The notes beneath the pieces are model-generated. The model ran no database searches. It worked only from the letters and a program-made list of their open reading frames with translations, and was not told where the DNA came from. A stretch of 12,265 nucleotides of DNA from Treponema sp. UBA4307 (lineage in GTDB: Bacteria; Spirochaetota; Spirochaetia; Treponematales; Treponemataceae), in the NCBI GenBank assembly GCA_002394685.1, contig DGUP01000057.1, positions 46,224 to 58,488 on the forward strand. The letters run 5' to 3'. A program made the position numbers and the translations under genes. Positions 1-5,702 of the stretch are shown here, one piece after another (position 1 is the first letter of the stretch; each line of letters opens with the position of its first letter).

Positions 1-187
1 TTTTCATTTGTCAAAGGAAATATTTCTCATAACAGGAGTTTTATCATACAAACTGAAGTTTATGTGGGGCATACAAATCACGATTTATGTGACTAAGGCG
101 GAAATTTGTTTTGTGATATTACTCATTATTTTTCTTCTCAAACCATAAAAAAACATAAATTCATTTTTATCCCCAAGAATAAAAAAA

Positions 188-877
188 TTAATTTATAATT
201 CTAAGTAAATACTCCTCAAAGTTTTTGTAATTCTTCTTTTTAGCATAGTCTAAAACTGAACAATTATTCGCATCAACTAAATTTATATCACAATGTCCTT
301 CTTCAATTAAAACTCTTTGCATCGGAAAAATAGGTTCAAGCAATAAATAGTGAACCGAATAAATTAAGGGACTTTCTAATTTATCATTACATATATCTGG
401 ATTAGCTTTATAATCCAGGAGAAGCCTGACATAAGAAGTGTATTTTTCTGGCTGAATTCTTGCAAGATAAAAAAGTGTCTCTGAATCAACACATATATGA
501 AGTGGAGTATTTTCCTTTTGGTCCTGTACATCAGGATTGTATCCACTTTTTAAAAGTGCTTCTGCAGCCTTAATTTTTTGTATATTAACTGCATAATGCA
601 AAATTGAATAATATCGCTCACCTGAAAATGACTTATCTATTAATTTTTTATTTTGTTTTAATATTCTTTTGATTTTATAAGCGTTATCTTTCCTCACTGC
701 ATCAGTCAAAAATTTTTCTTCTTCAACCAAATATTCACTGCATCTTATTTCATGTTTTTTTATTGCCTTACGAGATTCTAAATCTATATAATTTATTGAA
801 CAGGAAAGAACAGATGTAATAATCATCATAAAAATAGCTGCAATAATAAAACTATGTTTACTCCGGATAGAGTTCAT
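188..877 (-). CDS. Ankyrin-repeat lipoprotein, possible immunity protein
   Basis: The 229-residue product starts with a positively charged, hydrophobic leader ending in SVLSC (Cys26), a plausible spirochaetal lipobox, so it is probably a membrane-anchored lipoprotein facing the periplasm. Ankyrin-like units follow: a degenerate one at about 54-82, a clear one at 88-120 (SILHYAV...AAEALLKSGYNPDVQD), one from 121 with the TPLH signature at 124-127, and weaker ones at about 167-200 and 205-229. Ankyrin repeats bind other proteins and have no catalytic residues. The ATG is preceded by a strong GGGAGG site (883-890) at good spacing. It is the last gene of a tight minus-strand cassette behind an Rhs toxin-tip remnant. 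Ankyrin proteins are a known class of immunity protein in polymorphic-toxin loci, so that role is plausible but inferred. The gene is markedly A/T-rich. Confidence 0.75.
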   Translation of the reverse strand: MNSIRSKHSFIIAAIFMMIITSVLSCSINYIDLESRKAIKKHEIRCSEYLVEEEKFLTDAVRKDNAYKIKRILKQNKKLIDKSFSGERYYSILHYAVNIQKIKAAEALLKSGYNPDVQDQKENTPLHICVDSETLFYLARIQPEKYTSYVRLLLDYKANPDICNDKLESPLIYSVHYLLLEPIFPMQRVLIEEGHCDINLVDANNCSVLDYAKKKNYKNFEEYLLRIIN

Positions 878-894
878 ATTCTACCTCCCTTTTA

Positions 895-1203
895 TTAGAT
901 AAATCCGTTTTTTTCTAATTCAAATCTATTAATAATTTCCCCAGTTCTGATATTAATAATTTTTGTCTTTATTGAAATAGTTTTATTATATCTATGACTA
1001 AGTTCTTCACCTGAACTATAGGTTTGGAATAAATCTTCGACCGAAACAGTGTTATAACATCTCATATCAGGATTATTTTCATATATTGAATAAGCATCTT
1101 CAACATTTGAACAATAGGAAAAGAATTCCAAACTTGTTAACATATAAAATAATAAATTCAAATTGCGAACAATATTTTCACTATCTAAACTCTTCCTCTG
1201 CAA
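895..1203 (-). CDS. Small hypothetical protein with disputed start, probably frame-damaged
   Basis: I do not recognise this family. The open frame gives up to 102 residues, with a hydrophobic patch early (about 15-30) and a polar, charged remainder. Its only far-upstream start is a TTG at 1203 with no ribosome site; an in-frame ATG at 1143 also lacks one. A purine-rich SD (AGAGGAAGAG, 1190-1199) instead points to a GTG at 1179-1181 that overlaps the stop of the preceding gene as TAGTG, but that frame stops after seven codons. One extra A in the AAAA run just after the GTG would join it to the long frame, giving an N-terminus reading VKNIVRNLNLLFYMLTSLEF. So either the gene is a recent frameshift mutant or the sequence has a one-base error. 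It sits 17 bases before the ankyrin gene and is likely cotranscribed with it. Confidence 0.5.
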   Translation of the reverse strand: MQRKSLDSENIVRNLNLLFYMLTSLEFFSYCSNVEDAYSIYENNPDMRCYNTVSVEDLFQTYSSGEELSHRYNKTISIKTKIINIRTGEIINRFELEKNGFI

Positions 1204-1591
1204 TTTGATTTAAATATTTCTTCGCTAAATAAGCATAAATATCTGACAAAATATTTGATCGTAAATTTTTCTTTGATTCCACATCATAAATAAAACCATA
1301 AGAATCAAGCTCATACGATTTAATATTTCCATCAGTGATTAGATATATCTTATACCATCCTTCTTCCAATATATCTTTACAAGGAATATAAAATGGATCA
1401 TAAACAGCTCTGTTAATTTTTTTTATCAAATATTCTGTAAACACTTCATCTTCATTATCATAAATAACAAGTGATACAGATTTATCTTCTTTTCCCGTGA
1501 AAAAAATAATTTGAACAGTTCCAGTCTTATTTTCTTTACAACTTATAAAAGTTATTGAAAAAAAGAATAATATTATAAAAACTTTCTTCAC
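1181..1591 (-). CDS. Small lipoprotein next to Rhs toxin tip, candidate immunity protein
   Basis: This encodes 136 residues. The N-terminus MKKVFIILFFFSITFISCKE is a textbook lipoprotein signal (two lysines, hydrophobic core, F-I-S-C box, Cys18). The mature part is polar and looks beta-rich, then ends in a helical charged tail (about 110-136). I recognise no family. The start is a GTG (1589-1591) with an AGGAGA ribosome site (1600-1605) eight bases upstream. It directly follows the Rhs-type toxin remnant, and its stop overlaps the predicted GTG of the next gene, so it belongs to a tightly packed cassette. In Rhs and similar loci the gene right after the toxin tip usually encodes the cognate immunity protein. 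A membrane-anchored form would suit a toxin acting in the periplasm. That role is inferred from position only. Confidence 0.65.
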   Translation of the reverse strand: MKKVFIILFFFSITFISCKENKTGTVQIIFFTGKEDKSVSLVIYDNEDEVFTEYLIKKINRAVYDPFYIPCKDILEEGWYKIYLITDGNIKSYELDSYGFIYDVESKKNLRSNILSDIYAYLAKKYLNQIAEEEFR

Positions 1592-1627
1592 TTTAATTTT
1601 CTCCTGTAATTTCCTGGCAATAATGCA

Positions 1628-2011
1628 TTAAATTGTATTTTTTCCATTTTTTGCACCATGACCACTAAAGATTATCATTCTTACATCTTTATCTTCAAAT
1701 GCTGCCTTTATATCACCAAAAGAACCTGCCTCAATTACTTTTACAGAAAAACCTATGTCCTTAAGATACTGAACTTCTTCATTTATAGATTCCCGTTCAT
1801 CAGCTTTCATCTCCTGGTCTTTTGGATAATTTCTTTTATAATTATAAATAAAATAAACCTCGTATTGACCACCATTGCTTACATAAGTCTGATTACCTTT
1901 GTAATCAAATTTTATATTTCTTCTTCCATCCGGATCCAAATACTTCACCGGATTGTTCCCCGCGTAATGATACAAATAAACACCTCCCAGACTTCCATCT
2001 GGCCCCTTCAA
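1628..2011 (-). pseudogene. Rhs C-terminal fragment with truncated caspase-like tip
   Basis: The first 30 residues are the end of an Rhs core: GGVYLYHYAGNNPVKYLDPDG, the conserved stretch after which variable toxin domains begin. The following variable part (about 45-127) resembles the N-terminal half of a caspase/CHAT-type cysteine protease fold: a beta strand (YEVYFIYNY), a helix ending in LKDIGFSVKV, a spacer, then strand plus MIIFSGHG, whose His118-Gly119 matches the catalytic His motif. The catalytic Cys expected about 40-50 residues later is absent, because a stop comes nine residues after the His. The large YD-repeat shell normally upstream is also missing: a TAG lies two codons before the weak TTG start and no good ribosome site is present. 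This is therefore an orphan, doubly truncated module, probably inactive. The Rhs assignment is firm; the protease-like assignment is by motif only. Confidence 0.7.
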
Positions 2012-2042
2012 TCCCTAATCGAAAGTTTACAGACAAAATATT

Positions 2043-2092
2043 CCGTAAAGAAAATTCACATATCCCTCAAGACAAATGAATTTTCTTCACGG
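2043..2092. repeat. Inverted repeat, 16-bp arms
   Basis: Arms at 2043-2058 and 2077-2092 are complementary except for one position (G-U in RNA on the minus strand), with an 18-base loop. There is no T-run directly after either arm, so it is not a standard terminator. A second short dyad (CTTAAAA at 2093-2099 with TTTTAAG at 2110-2116) abuts it. It lies just upstream of the severed Rhs fragment. Confidence 0.7.
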
Positions 2093-2191
2093 CTTAAAAG
2101 CCCATGATTTTTTAAGTCGCTCATAAATTGTCAAAGAACATCCCTTCCATCCGCTTTCATGGGAAACAGACGAAAGCGTTTTCGTTATTGT

Positions 2192-2470
2192 TCAAATATT
2201 ATTTCCAAAAGCCACATGAGTGACTTTTATTAAATTCTTTTTTTCTGTAACACATGGAATCGGCTTTAAATGCGATCTGAAATAATCTGAAAAAATAAGA
2301 TTTGAGATGATAATAATTAACAGGAAATAGAGATAACTGTTTGGAACCTTTTGTTCCAGAATATCAAGGGAGGACAGAAGTATCAAACTCAAGTAAAAGC
2401 AAATCGTCAAAATCATTTTATAATTCTTAAATAAGGTCATCTCGAAAAATTGAATCTTTGAGGCACCCAC
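2192..2470 (-). CDS. Doubtful small two-helix membrane protein, possible prepilin-peptidase-like remnant
   Basis: The open frame gives 92 residues with two hydrophobic segments (about 19-35 and 47-61) around a polar turn, SLDILEQKVPN. That turn resembles the D-x-(5-6)-(I/V)-P-N signature after the first catalytic Asp of A24 prepilin peptidases, but nothing else of that family (second GxGD motif, remaining helices) is present. The start is GTG at 2470 without a ribosome site; internal ATGs at 2440 and 2416 lack one too. The first eleven codons lie in an imperfect dyad (2435-2467, GGTCATCTCGAAAAATT then ATCTTTGAGGCACC), so the upper part may be repeat sequence rather than protein. It lies in the A/T-rich accessory segment between the Rhs fragment and the methyltransferase. 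It may be a real small gene, a remnant, or a chance frame. Confidence 0.3.
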   Translation of the reverse strand: MGASKIQFFEMTLFKNYKMILTICFYLSLILLSSLDILEQKVPNSYLYFLLIIIISNLIFSDYFRSHLKPIPCVTEKKNLIKVTHVAFGNNI

Positions 2471-2490
2471 AATTTATTTTCTAATCTGCA

Positions 2491-2520
2491 TACATTTTAT
2501 TTCCCAATAAATAAAATGTA
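2491..2520. repeat. Perfect 12-bp A/T inverted repeat
   Basis: TACATTTTATTT (2491-2502) and AAATAAAATGTA (2509-2520) are perfectly complementary around a six-base loop. No T-run follows on either strand, so it may be a regulator site or a chance A/T structure. It marks the boundary between the accessory segment and the methyltransferase gene. A separate perfect 12-base palindrome, TTTCTTAAGAAA, lies at 2547-2558. Confidence 0.6.
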
Positions 2521-2632
2521 AAGAAAAAAATAAAGAATTGTTATATTTTCTTAAGAAATTATAAAATAACTTTTACAAAAAAAAACATAAAAATACTTAT
2601 CTGAGGTACACTTTGTAAGGGATTGCCTCTCT

Positions 2633-3436
2633 TTAAGCTTTTTGCAGTATATCCACCACATGGGAAGAGGCTCCCAGTAATTCCGGACGGCGGCAGGTTG
2701 CGTAATGGTACTCCATAAAACGCTGGAAAGTATTTTCATCCATTGCATTAAGAATCTGCCGCATGTAATCACTTGGGCCGTCTGCTGCAAAACGTTCCTT
2801 TAGTTTAAGTCCAGTTTCCTGATTTAAGGCATCCATATCTTCCAGACGCAGGTAGACGTACAAATCTTTTTCTGTTGGAATCTGCTTAAAATCTTCTGTG
2901 AGTGATTTTCGGTCCAGGCATTCCTGAATATGTCCTTCCTTAAAACAATATGTAAGCACACTGTATTCGTTCATCACATACTGAACAAAAATATAGCCGC
3001 CTTTTTTCGTGATTCTTTTTGCTTCTTCAAACGCCTTGAGACGTTCTTCTTTTTTCAGGAGATGATACATTGGGCCAAACATAATTGTAATGTCAAAAGT
3101 TTCATCCGGTAAAAATGACAGGTCCATTGCATTTCCGGGCCAGCACTTTACGTTTGCGTGTTTAGATTCCAGAACCTGAAGATTATGGGGTACAAGTTCT
3201 ACGGCAGTAACATCATGGCCTTCTTCTGCAAGAACAACTGAATAGCGGCCTGTTCCCGCTCCTACATCCACAATTTTAACAGGTGCAGGATTAACGCTTT
3301 CAGCTGATTTTGATTTAATCTCTTCTATATAATAATGCAGAAATTTCATGCTTGTATTAAACTCCACCAGACCATGGCGGGTTGTGAGACGATGATCTTC
3401 CTTAAATTTTCCGTAATATTTTTCTAAAGGTGTCAT
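2633..3436 (-). CDS. Class I SAM-dependent methyltransferase
   Basis: The 267-residue protein has the Rossmann-like methyltransferase core. Motif I is VDVGAGTGRYS (56-66), the acidic residue that contacts the SAM ribose is Glu80 (VTAVEL), a motif III-like Asp lies at 105 (NAMDLSFL), motif IV-like DITIMFGPMYHLL spans 115-127, and the post-core strand RITKKGGYIFVQY spans 141-153. It therefore transfers a methyl group from S-adenosylmethionine in the cytoplasm; the substrate cannot be read from the sequence. The GPMYHLL signature is typical of small-molecule methyltransferases of the UbiE/Methyltransf_11/25 type. The ATG at 3436 is the first start after an in-frame stop and has no recognisable SD. 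A predicted promoter places transcription only about a dozen bases upstream, so translation may be nearly leaderless. It is divergent from the permease gene and shares its promoter region. Confidence 0.88.
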   Translation of the reverse strand: MTPLEKYYGKFKEDHRLTTRHGLVEFNTSMKFLHYYIEEIKSKSAESVNPAPVKIVDVGAGTGRYSVVLAEEGHDVTAVELVPHNLQVLESKHANVKCWPGNAMDLSFLPDETFDITIMFGPMYHLLKKEERLKAFEEAKRITKKGGYIFVQYVMNEYSVLTYCFKEGHIQECLDRKSLTEDFKQIPTEKDLYVYLRLEDMDALNQETGLKLKERFAADGPSDYMRQILNAMDENTFQRFMEYHYATCRRPELLGASSHVVDILQKA

Positions 3437-3454
3437 ATTGATAAAATTAGCATT

Positions 3455-3483
3455 ATTTTACATAGATTGCAAACAAATGACAA
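3455..3483 (-). promoter_or_regulatory. Predicted sigma-70 promoter of the methyltransferase gene
   Basis: On the minus strand, TTGTCA (3483-3478) and TAAAAT (3460-3455) are separated by exactly 17 bases. The expected transcript start is near 3448, leaving a leader of about 12 bases before the ATG at 3436. It overlaps the oppositely oriented permease promoter. Confidence 0.5.
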
Positions 3484-3495
3484 ATAATGTATATT
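3467..3495 (+). promoter_or_regulatory. Predicted sigma-70 promoter of the permease operon
   Basis: TTGCAA (3467-3472) and TATATT (3490-3495) are separated by 17 bases. The transcript would start near 3502, giving a leader of about 125 bases that includes the terminator-like hairpin at 3523-3596. Its -35 box lies within the divergent methyltransferase promoter, so the two polymerases cannot bind together. Confidence 0.5.
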
Positions 3496-3522
3496 ATTGA
3501 CCACACAAAGAAGTGAATTAGC

Positions 3523-3596
3523 AGCAGATTAAAGTTTTAGCTCAGGCTTGGGCCATGCTCAACCTCTCTAATAAAACTCTTAACTGCTTTTTTTTT
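3523..3596 (+). terminator. Terminator-like hairpin in the permease leader (possible attenuator)
   Basis: The arm 3523-3539 (AGCAG-A-TTAA-AGTTTTA) pairs with 3572-3588 (TAAAACT-C-TTAA-CTGCT): 16 pairs with one bulged base on each side. Nine T residues follow (3588-3596). The 32-base loop holds a second hairpin, TTGGGC (3548-3553) with GCTCAA (3557-3562). This is an intrinsic-terminator shape placed after the predicted promoter and before the permease SD at 3613-3622, so full-length transcription would require read-through or refolding. No known riboswitch consensus was recognised. Confidence 0.7.
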
Positions 3597-3627
3597 ACTC
3601 TTAAACGAAACTAAAGGAAAGGCACAC

Positions 3628-4983
3628 ATGAATTTAGCTTCTTATATTGCGCTTGCAATTTTTGTAGTAATGTTCATTTTAATCGTTACTGACAAAATTG
3701 AACGACACTTTGTAACTCTTGGATGCGGACTTTTAACCATTGCCCTGGTATTTGGTCTTTGCATGAAAAGCACTGATGCAATTATGGAAACCTTAAATGT
3801 TAAAAGCATTTTTACAAAAGGATTCTGGTATTCAGCAGGAGAATCCTCTGAAGGTTCAGGAGGAATTAACTGGGCAACAATTATCTTCATTGCGGGAATG
3901 ATGGTAATGGTAGAAGGAATGGCTCGTGTTGGATTTTTCAGATGGCTTTGTATGCGTCTGGCAAAAATGGTTAACTACAGGGTTATTTCAATCTTCATTG
4001 CTTTTATGATAATGTCCTTTGTTCTTGCAATGTTCATTGACAGTATTACTGTTATTCTTTTTCTTGCAGCGGTTACCGTTGAATTAAGCCAGCTCCTGAA
4101 ATTTAATCCGGTACCAATGATTTTGTCAGAAATTTTCTGCGCAAACTTAGGTGGTTCTGCAACAATGTGCGGTGATCCTCCAAACATTATTATTGGAACC
4201 TCAATGGGATATTCTTTTGCAGATTTCATTACCAACACTGGTCTCATTGCATTGATTTCCCTTGTGTTTACAGTTGTATATTTCTATATTCTCTGCAGAA
4301 AGGAATATAAATCAGCCGGCCTTAACATTGATACTTCAAGCTTTCCAACTCCAAAATCTGCCATTACAGACAAAAAGGGATTTATCATCAGCTGTATTAT
4401 TTTTGCCCTGGCAGTAGTTCTTCTGGTAACCCATGCTACAACAGGTTTAACAGTTGCAACAATCGGACTGGGAATTGCCCTTCTCACAATCATTACATCC
4501 ATCCGCCATACAGGTGAAATTCTCAAGAGAGTGGATTACAAGACACTGCTTTTCTTTATAGGCCTCTTTGTTGTAGTTGGAGGACTGGAGCAGACTGGAA
4601 TATTAACAATCATTGCTGACTTTATTGGAAAGATTTCTGGTGGTAACGCATACATTATGGTTGCAATTATCATCTGGGTTTCTGCTATTGCCAGCGCATT
4701 CATAGACAATATTCCTTTTGCAGCAACAATGATTCCTGTAATTCAGACACTGACTGTTTCTACAGGCGTACCTCTTACAACTTTGTCATGGGCCCTTTCC
4801 ATGGGAACAGACATTGGCGGAAGTGCAACTCCAATCGGAGCCAGCGCAAATGTTGTAGGAACATCTGTTGCTGCTAAGTCAGGACACCCGGTTGGCTGGG
4901 GAAAATACTGCAAACTTTGCGCACCGGCCACAGTAATTGTTATGATAATCAGTACGGTAGTAATTTATCTCCGTTATCTGTAA
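3628..4983 (+). CDS. ArsB/NhaD (SLC13-like) family ion or organic-anion permease
   Basis: The 451-residue protein is nearly all hydrophobic segments, with roughly 10-12 membrane helices in two homologous halves, as in the ion-transporter superfamily that includes CitMHS, ArsB, NhaD and SLC13. Each half has its re-entrant signature: GGSATMCGDPPNIIIG (175-190), and GTDIGGSATPIGASANVVG (393-411) preceded by SAFIDNIPF (357-364). Such proteins move Na+/H+, arsenite, or di- and tricarboxylates; the GDPPN motif is common in NhaD- and P-protein-like members, but the substrate is not decided by sequence. The ATG has an AGGAAAGG ribosome site five bases upstream. The leader carries a terminator-like hairpin, suggesting conditional expression. 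A cytidylate-kinase-like gene begins 35 bases downstream and is probably cotranscribed. Confidence 0.88.
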   Translation: MNLASYIALAIFVVMFILIVTDKIERHFVTLGCGLLTIALVFGLCMKSTDAIMETLNVKSIFTKGFWYSAGESSEGSGGINWATIIFIAGMMVMVEGMARVGFFRWLCMRLAKMVNYRVISIFIAFMIMSFVLAMFIDSITVILFLAAVTVELSQLLKFNPVPMILSEIFCANLGGSATMCGDPPNIIIGTSMGYSFADFITNTGLIALISLVFTVVYFYILCRKEYKSAGLNIDTSSFPTPKSAITDKKGFIISCIIFALAVVLLVTHATTGLTVATIGLGIALLTIITSIRHTGEILKRVDYKTLLFFIGLFVVVGGLEQTGILTIIADFIGKISGGNAYIMVAIIIWVSAIASAFIDNIPFAATMIPVIQTLTVSTGVPLTTLSWALSMGTDIGGSATPIGASANVVGTSVAAKSGHPVGWGKYCKLCAPATVIVMIISTVVIYLRYL

Positions 4984-5018
4984 TTTTTTCTTTGCGTGAT
5001 TTTGATAGAGCATTTATA

Positions 5019-5624
5019 ATGAATTTTAATATGGATAAACAGTTAATAATTTGTATTGGCCGTGAATATGGCAGCGGTGGTCACGAAATAGGTGAAAAGC
5101 TTGCGAAAAAGCTGGATCTGCCTTTGTACGACAGAAACTTACTTGATGAAGTTGCCGCTACAAAAAATGTTGATGTTAATGAAATCAGTGCTTACGATGA
5201 AAAGCCGAGAAACTTTTTATTCAGCAGAACTGTCAGGGGATACAACAATTCTCCAGAGCAGAATGTGGCCGAAATGCAGTTTGCCCTGCTTAAGTCCAAG
5301 GCTGCTGACGGAGATTCTTTTGTAATCGTTGGCCGTTGTTCAGATGAACTTTTTGAAGGCCTTGCTCCTTACCTTTCAATCTTTATCCATGGAGATGAAG
5401 AAGCCCGCATTGAGCGCATTATGAAAGTAAGAAACCTGGACCGCAAAAAGGCAAAACAGGCTATTGAAAGGCATGACAGAAAGCGCCGCCAGTACCACAA
5501 CAACTTTTGTCAGAAAAAGTGGGGTGAAAGCAAAAGCTATCATCTTTGCATAAACAGCAGCCGTCTTGGAATTGATGCTTGCGTTGATTTACTGGCGGAT
5601 TATATTTCTAAGCTGAACAAATAA
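5019..5624 (+). CDS. Cytidylate kinase-like P-loop protein
   Basis: From the ATG at 5019 the product has 201 residues, the usual size for the cytidylate kinase-like family (Pfam Cytidylate_kin2). The nucleotide-binding loop is GREYGSGGHEIGEKLA (14-29), a family variant without the standard GKS. LPLYDRNLL (34-42) follows, then IVGRCSDELF (103-112) and a lid-like basic region RIERIMKVRNLDRKKAKQAI (130-149). This suggests phosphoryl transfer from ATP in the cytoplasm, but members of this family are often annotated without a proven substrate, and the true CMP kinase may be elsewhere. The frame stays open back into the permease gene, but similarity begins at MDKQLIICIGREYG. I took the ATG at 5019 (weak AGAG upstream); the ATG at 5031 is an alternative. 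It is the second gene of the permease transcript and ends before a strong terminator. Confidence 0.85.
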   Translation: MNFNMDKQLIICIGREYGSGGHEIGEKLAKKLDLPLYDRNLLDEVAATKNVDVNEISAYDEKPRNFLFSRTVRGYNNSPEQNVAEMQFALLKSKAADGDSFVIVGRCSDELFEGLAPYLSIFIHGDEEARIERIMKVRNLDRKKAKQAIERHDRKRRQYHNNFCQKKWGESKSYHLCINSSRLGIDACVDLLADYISKLNK

Positions 5625-5640
5625 TCAGAATAATAAACAT

Positions 5641-5680
5641 TAAAGGGCAGCACGAAAATGTACTGCCCTTTATTCTTTTT
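5641..5680 (+). terminator. Intrinsic terminator, probably bidirectional
   Basis: TAAAGGGCAG (5641-5650) pairs perfectly with CTGCCCTTTA (5663-5672), and TTCTTTTT follows on the plus strand. It lies between two convergent genes, the kinase-like gene (plus) and the EIIC gene (minus). The minus-strand exit is only moderately T-rich, so termination there is less certain. Confidence 0.88.
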
Positions 5681-5702
5681 AAATCAGTAAAATCTGTTAA
5701 AA

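Noticed and set aside
29..108. Short minus-strand frame ending MPHINFSLYDKTPVMRNISF
   Set aside because: It has only about 22 codons after its ATG, no ribosome site and no recognisable family. It may be a remnant but cannot be supported.
1658..2107. Long plus-strand open frame of 149 codons
   Set aside because: It runs antisense over the Rhs fragment, whose conserved core motif fixes the coding strand. It has no recognisable domain or ribosome site.
2551..2790. Minus-strand frame of 79 codons at the end of the methyltransferase gene
   Set aside because: It is a shifted-frame shadow of the methyltransferase C-terminus and has no family features.
3502..3627. A known fluoride, preQ1 or c-di-GMP riboswitch upstream of the permease
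   Set aside because: The conserved sequence blocks of these classes are not visible; only the terminator-like fold is supported.
4917..5018. N-terminal extension of the kinase-like gene into the permease gene
   Set aside because: The extra codons overlap well-conserved permease sequence in another frame, and family similarity begins only near residue 5 of the 5019 start.
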